A stretch of DNA of 42,764 nucleotides from CAYPEK01 sp964409645 (GCA_964409645.1 CAYPEK010000028.1:1-42764); one strand, 5' to 3'. Counted from the stretch's first letter, positions 24,187-32,679 are shown. The notes: generated by a model from the letters alone, not told the origin. Made by a program: numbers and translations.

Positions 24187-25422
24187 TCATTTGTTCAGAA
24201 TGCCTGCGAGAGTGTCCGCCACATACTCGATGGAATCCTGACCGAGTTCCGGATACTGGGGCAGGGCGAGTATGTCGTTGCCTATTCTCTCTGAAATCGG
24301 AAGATCGCCTTCGCCGAGTTTGAGATACTCAAATACATCCTGAAGGTGAAGCGGGAGCGGATAATAAATCATCGTCCCGATGCCCTTTTCGTTCAGAGCC
24401 TTCATCACATTATCCCTGTCGGGAACTCGTATTTCGTAACTGTTGTATGTGTGGTAGAGGCCTTTCGGTTCCGCGGGCAGAATCACCGCGTTATCCGGCC
24501 GCTCACCGCCCGGATTCAACTCGTCCGACATCAGCACGTCTATACCCACAGCTTCGAGTTTTTCCTTCAGCAACGAATTGTACAACTTGCCGTTTGCAAC
24601 ACGCATCTCCATCCATTTCGGTAGCTGTGCGAGTTTGATCGAGAGAACCGCGGCCTGAATCGTATCGAGGCGGCTGTTATATCCGAAATCAATATAGTAA
24701 TACCGTTCCTTGCTGCCGTGGACGTGAAGCATTCTCGCTTTTTCGATCACGTCTTCCCGGTTCGTTATTATCATTCCGCCGTCTCCGGCGCCGCCGAGGT
24801 TTTTGCTCGGGTAGAACGAGAAGCAGCCCGCATCCCCGACCGATCCCGCCTGCGCTTTTTCCCGGCCGTCCACATTTGCCGCCGCGCCGAATGCCTGCGC
24901 CGCGTCTTCTATCAGTTGAATGTCGTATTTTTCCTGAATCAGCCGGAACACCTGCATGTCCGCCATCAGCCCGTACAGGTGGACCGGAAGTATCGCTTTG
25001 ACTCTTCCGCCAGTGGCCCTGTTGATGACGCCTTTGTCCGTCTGTTCGCAGTAATTTTCGAGGAACTCGCGGACAAGCACCGGATCGAGGTTGTACGATG
25101 CGGGAGAGATGTCGCAGAATATCGGCCTCGCTCCGATTTCACAGACGGATTCTGTGGTGGCGAAGAAAGTGAAAGGCGTTGTGATTACTTCATCGCCTTT
25201 CTCGACGCCCGCGGCCCTCAACGCGATTGTGATCGCGTCTGTGCCGTTTGCGACTCCGAGAGCATATTTCGCTCCCGTGTATTCGCATACTTCCTTTTCG
25301 AGTTGCTTAACGGCGCCGCCAAGCACGAAGTCGCACCTGTCGAACACTCCCTTCAGCTCTTCGATGATTTGTTCGTTGAGAGGATGAAAACTTGCTTTCA
25401 GATCGAGGAATGGTACTTTCAT
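24187..25422 (-). CDS. wbpE: DegT/DnrJ/EryC1 sugar aminotransferase, WbpE type
   Basis: This PLP-dependent aminotransferase of the DegT/DnrJ/EryC1/StrS family has 411 residues. It transfers an amino group from glutamate to a keto sugar nucleotide. K207 in FSFYPSKNLGG is the PLP lysine. Family motifs are PFLDLKASFHPL at the N terminus, GVANGTDAITIALRA near 56-70, TTPFTFFATTE near 81-91 and LIEDAAQAFGA near 170-180. The neighbours (Gfo/Idh/MocA dehydrogenase, hexapeptide acyltransferase, UDP-sugar 2-epimerase) point to the 3-keto-glucuronate substrate of WbpE/WlbC. Its ATG overlaps the end of the acyltransferase gene by 4 bp, so translation is coupled. Confidence 0.9.
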   Translation of the reverse strand: MKVPFLDLKASFHPLNEQIIEELKGVFDRCDFVLGGAVKQLEKEVCEYTGAKYALGVANGTDAITIALRAAGVEKGDEVITTPFTFFATTESVCEIGARPIFCDISPASYNLDPVLVREFLENYCEQTDKGVINRATGGRVKAILPVHLYGLMADMQVFRLIQEKYDIQLIEDAAQAFGAAANVDGREKAQAGSVGDAGCFSFYPSKNLGGAGDGGMIITNREDVIEKARMLHVHGSKERYYYIDFGYNSRLDTIQAAVLSIKLAQLPKWMEMRVANGKLYNSLLKEKLEAVGIDVLMSDELNPGGERPDNAVILPAEPKGLYHTYNSYEIRVPDRDNVMKALNEKGIGTMIYYPLPLHLQDVFEYLKLGEGDLPISERIGNDILALPQYPELGQDSIEYVADTLAGILNK

Positions 25423-26126
25423 TGGTTTTCGAGAAGCTCCTTTTCGTTTACTTGTCTCACTGGTTTTGCCGGCGCGCCCATCGAGAGAGTTTTTGCCTGC
25501 GCATTCCGCGTTACAACCGAACCGGCCGCGATGAATGCTTCTTCGCCGATGACTATATTCGGCAGAATCACGGTCCCGGCGCCTACTCGCGCGCCGCGCT
25601 CGATTTTCGGTCCGCCCTTCAATTTGAATCTCTCTTTCGTGCGCCCCATGAAATTATCGTTGGTTGTAACCACACACGGCGCGATGAAAACATCAGAATC
25701 GATATTTGTCAGCGCCGTAATGTACGCTTTCGTCTGAATCTTTGTCCGGTCGCCTATCTTCACATCATTTTCAACGACCACATGCGAACCTATAACGACA
25801 TTGTCGCCGATTGCCGTGCGCTCTCTGACCAGTGCGCCGTCCCCGACAATCGAATCCTTTCCTATCTTCGTTCCTCGGCATACGACTGCATTTGAGCCGA
25901 TGCGGGCCCTTTCTCCGATCTCGAGAGCGGGCAGGGGAGAGTCCTGTTTTGCAGTGCTCGCTGCTCCCAGTTGCGGCGATCTCCCAACAATTGAATGGGA
26001 GCCCACGCACACTTCTTTTCCAAGAACCGTTCCTTGCTCCACAACTACGTACGGGCCGATCACGCATCCATCCGCAATCACAGCGTCCGGATGGACTACG
26101 GCGGTCGGATGGATTTCAATCGCCAT
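25419..26126 (-). CDS. wbpD: Hexapeptide-repeat acetyltransferase, WbpD/LpxA-like
   Basis: The 235-residue protein is a left-handed beta-helix acyltransferase. Nearly the whole length consists of hexapeptide repeats ([LIV]-G-x4), for example HPTAVVHPDAVIADGCVIG, VVGDGALVRERTAIGDN and VGAGTVILPNIVIG. The ATG at 26126 is chosen because the beta-helix begins right there; an upstream ATG at 26201 would add a basic non-helical tail inside the neighbouring gene. It overlaps the dehydrogenase gene by 11 bp and the aminotransferase by 4 bp. In the WbpB-D-E-I pathway the WbpD enzyme acetylates the 3-amino group of UDP-GlcNAc3NA. The repeat architecture alone would also fit an LpxA-like enzyme; the choice comes from the neighbours. 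Confidence 0.85.
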   Translation of the reverse strand: MAIEIHPTAVVHPDAVIADGCVIGPYVVVEQGTVLGKEVCVGSHSIVGRSPQLGAASTAKQDSPLPALEIGERARIGSNAVVCRGTKIGKDSIVGDGALVRERTAIGDNVVIGSHVVVENDVKIGDRTKIQTKAYITALTNIDSDVFIAPCVVTTNDNFMGRTKERFKLKGGPKIERGARVGAGTVILPNIVIGEEAFIAAGSVVTRNAQAKTLSMGAPAKPVRQVNEKELLENQ

Positions 26127-27147
26127 AGTCGTGCCCCGTTTCGAGAGTCGAAATTTCAATGCCGCCGTCTTTGAGCGATCTGTGTGCCGCGTCGAGAACA
26201 CGCACGACTTTCAGCCCTTGCTCCGAGTTTGTCAGCGGTTGCTTTCCGTTGACAATGCAATCAATAAAATGTCTGCATTCGAGTCTCAGCGGCTCGTTCA
26301 TTTCGACGTGTGGAATGTAAATGTCTCCGAATCTTATGGACAACGCATCTCCGTAATTCGAATACGAAGCGGGCGGCTCAACCGTGCGGTCGAAAATCTT
26401 AATCTTCTCGATCGGTTCGACGTCGTCGAAAACCGCCATCTTCTTGCTGCCGACAACCGTTATCTTTCGTACGCGCTGCGGGTCGAGCCAACTCACGTGC
26501 ACGTGGGCCATCTTCTTCTCGCTGAACTTCATGTGGACGAACACGGTGTCTTCAATGCTTTCCTGAAGATAAGAAGCGCCTGTCGCCGAAACCGATTGCG
26601 GATTCTCATCGAGCAGATACAGCATGATCGAAACATCATGCGGCGCGAGGCTCCACAGCGCGTTTTCACGTGTCCTGACGAGACCGAGATTGAGCCGTTG
26701 TGCGTAGAGATAATATATTGGCCCAAGCTCTCCGATATCTATGAGCTGTTTCAGCTTTTCAACAGCCGGATGGTAAAGCAGCAGGTGGCCGACCATCAGA
26801 ATCTGGCCTGTCTGTGTTGCCAATTGGTGAATGTCCTCTGCTTCCGATACGGTAAGCGCGAGAGGTTTCTCCACAAACACATGTTTGCCGGATATCAGGG
26901 CTTGCTTTGCATACTCGCCGTGCAGTTCGGCGGGCAGGGCGATCACAACGGCATTTATGGACTCATCCCGAAATATGTCGTCCGAATCTGTGGTGACCTC
27001 AATATTGGGGTAACGCGAATGAAGACGCCTGAGGGCGTCCTCATCCGTGTCACATACTGTTTTGATTGTCACATCCGTAAAGGACGCAAAATTCCGGACC
27101 AGATTCGGTCCCCAATAACCGTATCCGATAACGGCAATATTGAGCAT
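26116..27147 (-). CDS. wbpB: Gfo/Idh/MocA sugar-nucleotide dehydrogenase, WbpB type
   Basis: This NAD(P)-dependent oxidoreductase of the Gfo/Idh/MocA family has 343 residues. The Rossmann motif is AVIGYGYWGPNLVRNF at the N terminus. KHVFVEKPLALT near residues 88-99 holds the E-K-P motif with the catalytic K94, and GHLLLYHPAVEKLK contains the conserved His region. Family members WbpB/WlbA oxidise UDP-GlcNAcA at C3. It is the first gene of the four-gene set with the acyltransferase, aminotransferase and epimerase genes. No ribosome-binding site is visible: an A-run and a strong hairpin precede the ATG at 27147. WbpA, which makes the glucuronate from UDP-GlcNAc, is not in the window. Confidence 0.88.
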   Translation of the reverse strand: MLNIAVIGYGYWGPNLVRNFASFTDVTIKTVCDTDEDALRRLHSRYPNIEVTTDSDDIFRDESINAVVIALPAELHGEYAKQALISGKHVFVEKPLALTVSEAEDIHQLATQTGQILMVGHLLLYHPAVEKLKQLIDIGELGPIYYLYAQRLNLGLVRTRENALWSLAPHDVSIMLYLLDENPQSVSATGASYLQESIEDTVFVHMKFSEKKMAHVHVSWLDPQRVRKITVVGSKKMAVFDDVEPIEKIKIFDRTVEPPASYSNYGDALSIRFGDIYIPHVEMNEPLRLECRHFIDCIVNGKQPLTNSEQGLKVVRVLDAAHRSLKDGGIEISTLETGHDYGD

Positions 27148-27157
27148 CGGTTTTTTT

Positions 27158-27182
27158 GAACGCGGAGTCCGCTCCGCAGTTC
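27158..27182 (-). promoter_or_regulatory. Strong hairpin between aldolase and wbpB genes
   Basis: The inverted repeat GAAC-GCGGAG / CTCCGC-GTTC has a 10-bp stem with one bulged A and a TCCG loop. On the transcript it is followed by seven A residues and then CCG-ATG of wbpB, so it does not have the U-tail of an intrinsic terminator. It may stabilise or process the mRNA, or control wbpB translation. Confidence 0.55.
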
Positions 27183-27185
27183 AAT

Positions 27186-28562
27186 TTATAATGCGGCAGG
27201 TCTCACCGGCCACTTAGTCCGCGCGGGTTTCACGAACTTCGCCATCGTGTCTTTCGTGTTGACGGCGCCGAGCTGATCGAAAAGGAAATCGAGCTTCGCG
27301 GTAAGTTCGCCCCTTAGCGTTTTGCGAATGTCCTCGGGAATTCCCCAGACGTCCTGTTTGAACTGGCCCCAGACTTTCTTTCTGCTCTTGTAATAGAACT
27401 GTTCGTCAGTCATGTCGGCCTTGCGTTCGTTCGCGAGGTTCTCATCCATCCATGAATACATCTTGCTCTTGATGTCGGCGGGGAACGCCTTCGAATCGAG
27501 AACGATGTTCTGGAAGCCCGTCGCGAGATGGATTTCGATGCATCCGGTCTGCGGGAACTTGTGGAACATTTCGTCCGGAAGAGTGGATGCGCCGTGCTGA
27601 ACCGCGCCGCCCATTCCCCATTTTTCTCTTGCTTCCGCCGAAAGCTTTTCGAGCACGTCGAAATCGAGATTGACGTCCGCGATCGATCCGTCGGGCAGCG
27701 GCACGCCGCCGTGGGTCGTTCCGGTCTGAACGCTGACTTTGCTCAGCCCGATCGTGCCTTCTTTTGCGTTGTCCTTGATGCCCTTCATGTAGGCTTCGAG
27801 GTCTTCGATGGTGCTGTTGCGGTTTCCGACTTCGCCGATTTCGCCGCCGACTGAAATCGTAACTCCGGCGGGCTGGATCTCGCGGATATACTCGGTCATC
27901 GCTACTGTCATTTCGTAATTGTTGCGCTGTTCTTCGTACAGTGTCGGCTGGTCGATATCGACGAGTGTGGACGCATCGATGTCGATGTTGAAATAGCCGC
28001 CGGTAACAGCTTCCTTAATAAGGTCGCGAACCGCCTGCATTTCGGAGCTCTTGTCCTTCAGGAATCTTGAGCGGCGAAGCTGGAAGTGGTCGCCCTGCAT
28101 GAATAGCGGGCCCACGTATCCCGCGAAAATCGCCGCGGCCATCACGGAGCTTGTGTACTCCGGCGGTCTCTGGAACGTGTATTCCATCTCGCTGCGTGCA
28201 ATCTCGAAAATGACTGCGGTGTTGTTCTTGTTTTTGCAGCTCTCGAAAACTGCCAGTGCGGTGTCGAAAGTGAAGCCACGTATGTTGATAGCCGGCACGG
28301 AGATTCCCTTCACTTCGCCTTTTCCGGCCGCCATGTAGAAATCGTGGATCGATGCAACGATAATTCCGAGTTCCTGTCCGCCCTCCACAATCACCCATCG
28401 GCAAGCATCGCGCACTGCCTCATCGGCGTTGACCGATGAATTTTCAGCAAGTTCCCTTGCTGCCGCTCTGAATGCTTTTTCATCGACGATTTTTATCGAA
28501 TCGCCTTGAATCTCGCATTTCCCTTTCAAAAAGCTTTTCAGTTCTTCGATGTTTCCGAACAT
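27186..28562 (-). CDS. Class II (zinc) fructose-bisphosphate/tagatose aldolase, long form
   Basis: This is a class II fructose-bisphosphate aldolase-like enzyme, a zinc TIM barrel. The motifs are GPLFMQGDHFQ (the metal His), IDIDASTLVDIDQPT, SVGGEIGEVGN, TGTTHGG (second His) and GAVQHGASTLPD (third His, phosphate site). The chain is about 458 residues, clearly longer than the classic 285-360. It has a start-proximal extension with REL and a C-terminal tail (KTLRGELTAKLDFLFDQL). GGGAGGG, 5 nt before the ATG at 28562, decides the start over the ATG at 28595. The substrate could be fructose 1,6-bisphosphate or a related ketose phosphate. The Wbp-like genes follow after a 38-bp gap that holds a hairpin. 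Confidence 0.82.
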   Translation of the reverse strand: MFGNIEELKSFLKGKCEIQGDSIKIVDEKAFRAAARELAENSSVNADEAVRDACRWVIVEGGQELGIIVASIHDFYMAAGKGEVKGISVPAINIRGFTFDTALAVFESCKNKNNTAVIFEIARSEMEYTFQRPPEYTSSVMAAAIFAGYVGPLFMQGDHFQLRRSRFLKDKSSEMQAVRDLIKEAVTGGYFNIDIDASTLVDIDQPTLYEEQRNNYEMTVAMTEYIREIQPAGVTISVGGEIGEVGNRNSTIEDLEAYMKGIKDNAKEGTIGLSKVSVQTGTTHGGVPLPDGSIADVNLDFDVLEKLSAEAREKWGMGGAVQHGASTLPDEMFHKFPQTGCIEIHLATGFQNIVLDSKAFPADIKSKMYSWMDENLANERKADMTDEQFYYKSRKKVWGQFKQDVWGIPEDIRKTLRGELTAKLDFLFDQLGAVNTKDTMAKFVKPARTKWPVRPAAL

Positions 28563-28613
28563 CTTACCCTCCCTTTCCAACGCTCTGAGCGCCAACCAAA
28601 ATATTAAACTACT

Positions 28614-28642
28614 ATTTTATAACCGATTCGCCCGGCGTACAA
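28614..28642 (-). promoter_or_regulatory. Putative promoter for the aldolase gene
   Basis: On the minus strand TTGTAC (28642-28637), a 17-bp spacer and TAAAAT (28619-28614) give a reasonable sigma-70 promoter, about 50 bp before the ATG. A short inverted repeat (CGCTC-A-GAGCG) lies between the promoter and the ribosome-binding site. Confidence 0.45.
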
Positions 28643-28701
28643 TGGGGCCGCCGGACTTCGCAAGATAATAGTGCTGTTGACACGAAATGGGCAATATTCC
28701 G

Positions 28702-30582
28702 CTAATTTTTTATTTCGCGGGGCATGCAGCCGTTTTGATACTGTATTTCAAAGATATGCATTGATCTCTCCGGGATTTTCAGTTTCATTGTCCCGTCGTT
28801 CTGCGGATATGATTTCCCGTCATCATAGATATCCTTAAAATACTTTACGTCGCATCCGGTTGCGCTCTTGTCGATCTTGAAAAAAACATCCGACGGAAAA
28901 TCGTTGAAGTTGTCGATCGCAAAATATTTGTATCCGTAATTATAAAAAGCTGTCTTTGTTGGTGAGCTTATGATCAAACCGATGGGTTGTGTTGCGAGAT
29001 CGCGCATCATCTTGGCAATTTTATCCGCAAGATTCATATAAAGGACTTTAAACGGAACTGTCAGTCCGTCGTTCATTTCGGGGAAGCTGAAAGTTGTTGC
29101 GTTGAACACCACAATTTTACCTTTATTCTGATGTTCCTTCACTGTGAGAATCGGATATTTTTCTCCGTCAATGTCTGCAACTGCGATTATTTTCGCTCCC
29201 GCAACCGGAATTTTCACCCCGATTTCGATATATCCTATCCCCGATACTTCACCGTTGTCGGTTATGAATGAATTTGAATATTTCCCTTTCATCTTCTTTA
29301 CTCCCGAGTCGATCCCGGCGAGGCTCAGGATTTCTTCGTTCTTCTTTAGCTTTTCGATCAAACCCGACGACATCATTATTGTTGCGCCGGAGTTCAGCGA
29401 CGATTTGATTTTCTCAGCTATATCCGGATCGGCTGCCGCGTATTCAGTCAGGATCAATGTTTTCGCGTATGCCGGATATGTGGCTGTCGGAACCAGCGGA
29501 ATGCCGAACATGCCGAGATAATCAAAAACATAGTTTTCGCTGCCGCCGTTGCTGTTTATCGGTTTGTAGGCGGGGACACCCACCGGATTTACTCCTTTAA
29601 TTGCGGTTGCGACTTTGAACAGATACGGAAGTGTGTCTGCAAACTTCTGTGCGTCGCTGTTCGTGAAGAGCTGAGGCGTGAAGCCGAAGAGCGTGATTTC
29701 CTGTGCACCCGCGAGAACGCTCTGATACGCCTGTTCGGCGTATGTATCCGGCGATGTGTTTAGCTGATCGAACCATGCGCCGCGCATTTTCTTGCCGGCT
29801 ATCGACTTAATCCAAGAGTAGTTTACAAATGCTTCGTACTGCTGGACATTCTCTTTGTCCGGATCGCGCGTCTCCGTGCCCGCCCAGACAAGATCGAAGA
29901 TTTCAGGTTGCCGCGAAAGGTCGTATCCGAACACGTGAAACCGGTCGTACCACTGCGGGTATTTAATGATGACTTTCGCGTTCTTATTCTTTGCGTGTGC
30001 GGCGCCGACTACCTGATCCTGTGAGATTCCTACGAGTACGTCGCGGAAATACTGATCCCACGCACGGTTGCCCTTATTTATCCCGCACTCTTCGCATTTG
30101 CATTGGGTGGCGAAAAAATCATCCACTATTATTGTGTCGAACATCGATGCAGCGTACTCTGAGATCATTTTCATGTCGGCGCGTGTTTTGTCGTTGTCGT
30201 AGCATAGAAAATATCTGTGATTCGGGGATGGGATTCCGAATTCTTTACCTTGTACCGTGGTTATTCCCGCGCCTACGTCAAATCCTTTGCTTCTGAAGAA
30301 ATCGCGTGCCTGTTCGAGAACTTTTCTGTCAGGGATTATTCCTCTGTACACGTCCAAAAAGACTCTTGTCACGCCGAGGGATTTCATTATTTGTGATGCC
30401 TTCTCGAGTTTCTCTTTTGTGTCGAGGTATTTCATCACGTCGCCGGCGGTGACAAATGCGCTTATTCTCAGCACATTTTTGTACTTGGCGGCGAGCTGGT
30501 CGTTTTTCTTTGCAGGTTCGGATGATCCAATGCCGCAGAACAAGACTAAAAGAATGAGGCTTATGAATAGCGATTTTTTCAC
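28702..30582 (-). CDS. Secreted TIM-barrel-like protein with C-terminal GATase-like domain
   Basis: The protein is 626 residues. It starts at GTG 30582 with GGGAGAAG just upstream, and the N terminus is a signal peptide (LFISLILLVLFCGIGSS). The first 300 residues have the alternating helix/strand pattern of a TIM barrel with features of glycosidase-like families: VTRVFLDVYRG, FDVGAGITTV, and DTIIVDDFFATQCKCEECG (residues 149-167), with paired acids D154 and D155 and a C-x-C-x2-C cluster. The second half resembles a beta-galactosidase trimerisation (GATase-like) domain (TLILTEYAAADPDIAEKIK). The end is beta-rich. An extracytoplasmic glycan hydrolase is the best guess; no standard GH family is recognised. 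It has its own promoter and no operon partners. Confidence 0.6.
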   Translation of the reverse strand: MKKSLFISLILLVLFCGIGSSEPAKKNDQLAAKYKNVLRISAFVTAGDVMKYLDTKEKLEKASQIMKSLGVTRVFLDVYRGIIPDRKVLEQARDFFRSKGFDVGAGITTVQGKEFGIPSPNHRYFLCYDNDKTRADMKMISEYAASMFDTIIVDDFFATQCKCEECGINKGNRAWDQYFRDVLVGISQDQVVGAAHAKNKNAKVIIKYPQWYDRFHVFGYDLSRQPEIFDLVWAGTETRDPDKENVQQYEAFVNYSWIKSIAGKKMRGAWFDQLNTSPDTYAEQAYQSVLAGAQEITLFGFTPQLFTNSDAQKFADTLPYLFKVATAIKGVNPVGVPAYKPINSNGGSENYVFDYLGMFGIPLVPTATYPAYAKTLILTEYAAADPDIAEKIKSSLNSGATIMMSSGLIEKLKKNEEILSLAGIDSGVKKMKGKYSNSFITDNGEVSGIGYIEIGVKIPVAGAKIIAVADIDGEKYPILTVKEHQNKGKIVVFNATTFSFPEMNDGLTVPFKVLYMNLADKIAKMMRDLATQPIGLIISSPTKTAFYNYGYKYFAIDNFNDFPSDVFFKIDKSATGCDVKYFKDIYDDGKSYPQNDGTMKLKIPERSMHIFEIQYQNGCMPREIKN

Positions 30583-30614
30583 AATTGCTTCTCCCGCATT
30601 ATTTGTCTTGGTCC

Positions 30615-30643
30615 ATGATATAATCGGATAAAGTTTGAGTCAA
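30615..30643 (-). promoter_or_regulatory. Vegetative promoter for the secreted TIM-barrel gene
   Basis: On the minus strand TTGACT (30643-30638), a 17-bp spacer and TATCAT (30620-30615) match sigma-70 at 5/6 and 5/6. It lies in the divergent gap facing the response regulator gene. The leader to the GTG start is about 25 nt. Confidence 0.6.
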
Positions 30644-30754
30644 TCGGTATGAAATACGTGTGGAAAATGTAAATTGAGATGGTACTTTCCTCGGCGTGTG
30701 ATTTGGCGTATTATTGTTTGGGTCGGGGGATAAAATATAAATTCCGGGGCAATT

Positions 30755-31165
30755 ATGGCAAGAAAGACGATACTGGCTTGTGACGATGACAAAGTGGTGC
30801 TCGCGGCTATACATGAGGCGTTTTCTTCGGACTACAACCTGCTTATGGCGCACGATGGGCATGAAGCTATTGAGCTCGCTAACGATCACGATATAGACCT
30901 GATTCTGTTGGACATTATGATGCCGGGATTCGACGGTTTTTCCACTCTTATGCTGCTCAAGGAGAACGAAAACACGAAGAATATTCCGGTGATTATGCTT
31001 ACGGCTGTCGGCAAAAAGGAAAAAGTTATTGCTGCTTTTAAAGATGGAGCAGCAGGCTATTTGCTTAAGCCATTTAAAGAAGATGCACTGAGGGACAAGA
31101 TAGAATCCGTTCTCGAAATGTATGAGGCCGGGAATCAGGTCGCTGTTGAGAATCAAGAAGATTAA
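30755..31165 (+). CDS. Stand-alone response-regulator receiver (CheY-like)
   Basis: The 136-residue receiver domain has no output domain. The acidic pocket is at D10-D12 (ILACDDD), the phospho-acceptor is D53 in LILLDIMMPGFDGF, the conserved Thr is T83 (MLTAVG) and the conserved Lys is K105 in LLKPFKED. A short tail rich in Glu follows. No histidine kinase lies in the window, so its partner is encoded elsewhere. GGGG lies 6 nt before the ATG at 30755. A phosphodiesterase-like gene follows after a short gap and may share the transcript, but a functional link is not shown. Confidence 0.93.
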   Translation: MARKTILACDDDKVVLAAIHEAFSSDYNLLMAHDGHEAIELANDHDIDLILLDIMMPGFDGFSTLMLLKENENTKNIPVIMLTAVGKKEKVIAAFKDGAAGYLLKPFKEDALRDKIESVLEMYEAGNQVAVENQED

Positions 31166-31225
31166 CGCGAAAAGTCTTTTTTTTAGTTGATCTCCGGTCT
31201 GTTCCGAAAGGCTTTCTTTTCCAAT

Positions 31226-32578
31226 ATGAAAAATCAAGCAAATATCGGGAAACGCGGCACTCCGCGCGTGTGTGTTATTGGAATCGACGGCGTGCCTTAT
31301 ACATTTCTAAAGGAACAGTTCTCAAAAGGCAGGATGAAGTCGTTCTCCGAGATTGAAGGAGAACTAAAACAGATGTCAACGGTTCTTCCGCCGATATCAT
31401 CGGTTGCGTGGGCGAGTTTTCAGACAGGAGTGAACTCGGCGAAACACGGAATATTCGGTTTTATAGACAGAGACCCGCTCACGATGGATATTAAAATCCC
31501 TACTCAAAACGACCTCAGAGCGCGCACGATTGCCGAAATATTGAGTGACAACGGCATGCGGGTGATTCAGATGAACGTGCCGTGTTCGTACCCGCCGATG
31601 AAGGTGAATGGAATACTGATCTCTTGCTTTTTAGCATCGAACATAGAAAAGGGAGTATATCCGAAGGAATATGCGAGTCTCCTTAAGGATATGGGATATG
31701 TGATAGATGTCGATCCGTGGAAGGCAAGGCAGAACAGGGATTCTTTTCTCGATGACATTTTTCACGCTTTAAAGAAGAGAATAGAAACCGCATTGTATCT
31801 TTTGGAAAATGAGCCGTGGGATTTTTTTATGTGCCACATCATGGAGACGGACAGATTTGCCCACTTTTTCTGGGAAGATTTTCTCGATAATAAATCGATG
31901 TACGGTGAGCGTGGGATTGAGCTGTTTGAACTGATATCCGATTTCATCAGGGATGTTTCCGAAAGGGTCGGTGAAGATACTGAATTTATTGTTTTATCCG
32001 ATCATGGATTCTGCAAGCTGAAGAAGGAAGTATATATTAACAAAGGACTATCTGAGGCAGGCTTCCTGTCTCTTTCCGGACCGAATGCAAAAAGTCTTAA
32101 AGATATTTCCCCCGGTGCCTTCGCTTACAGCATGATACCGGGGCGTTTCTATGTAAACCTGAAGGGAAGGGAAAAGAACGGTTCGGTAGCCGCTGGAGAT
32201 TATGATCGTGTGATTTCGGATTTAACGGAATATTTGACCGGTTTGACCGACCCCGAAGACGGGAGTCCGATAATTAAACAAACGTTCAGAAAAGAACAAA
32301 TATACCAAGGCCCGCTTATGGAGCAAGCGGCGGATATGATCGCTGTTCCCAATGACGGTTATGATTTGAAGGGCAATTTTGATGCTCCTTCATTATTTAT
32401 AAAAGATATTATGCAAGGCATGCATACGGATTGGGATGCTTCACTTTTCATAAGAGGCCGGATTATTAAAAAAGAAAAACCGGTGATATATGATGTATTC
32501 GCAACTATCATGGATATGCTTTTACTTAATAATAACAACTATAATTCTGATGGAAATTCATTAGTTAAATTAAGGTGA
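31226..32578 (+). CDS. Alkaline-phosphatase-superfamily phosphodiesterase/pyrophosphatase
   Basis: This 450-residue enzyme resembles the type I phosphodiesterase/nucleotide pyrophosphatase group. Metal ligands appear in CVIGIDGVPYTF (D21) and in METDRFAHFFWED, and FIVLSDHGF carries the D-H-G motif. The nucleophile position in the strand before TGVNSAKHGIFGF is a Ser (S58 in LPPISSVAWASFQTG) where NPP enzymes often have Thr; this mapping is by motif alignment by eye. There is no signal peptide, so it is likely cytoplasmic. The ATG at 31226 is preferred over the TTG at 31187. It follows the receiver gene by 60 bp. The substrate may be a nucleotide sugar or a lipid-linked intermediate, which is a guess from the family. 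Confidence 0.8.
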   Translation: MKNQANIGKRGTPRVCVIGIDGVPYTFLKEQFSKGRMKSFSEIEGELKQMSTVLPPISSVAWASFQTGVNSAKHGIFGFIDRDPLTMDIKIPTQNDLRARTIAEILSDNGMRVIQMNVPCSYPPMKVNGILISCFLASNIEKGVYPKEYASLLKDMGYVIDVDPWKARQNRDSFLDDIFHALKKRIETALYLLENEPWDFFMCHIMETDRFAHFFWEDFLDNKSMYGERGIELFELISDFIRDVSERVGEDTEFIVLSDHGFCKLKKEVYINKGLSEAGFLSLSGPNAKSLKDISPGAFAYSMIPGRFYVNLKGREKNGSVAAGDYDRVISDLTEYLTGLTDPEDGSPIIKQTFRKEQIYQGPLMEQAADMIAVPNDGYDLKGNFDAPSLFIKDIMQGMHTDWDASLFIRGRIIKKEKPVIYDVFATIMDMLLLNNNNYNSDGNSLVKLR

Positions 32579-32679
32579 TCGTTTTTGATAAACACCGGTC
32601 ACAATATCTGAAATCAATGGATATTCAATGATATAAACGGTTTTAAGCTAAACTAATTCTCAGTTTAAATTTAAATTGT

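Noticed and set aside
24718..25737. Long plus-strand reading frame of 339 codons
   Set aside because: Lies antisense to the aminotransferase and acyltransferase genes, with Arg/Phe/Val-rich, non-protein-like composition.
25801..27159. Long plus-strand reading frame of 452 codons
   Set aside because: Shadow of the acyltransferase and WbpB-like genes; no motif, no ribosome-binding site.
30721..30740. Sigma-54 promoter before the response regulator (TTGGCGTATTATTGTTT)
   Set aside because: The -12 pair falls at the wrong distance from the GG, so spacing is incorrect.
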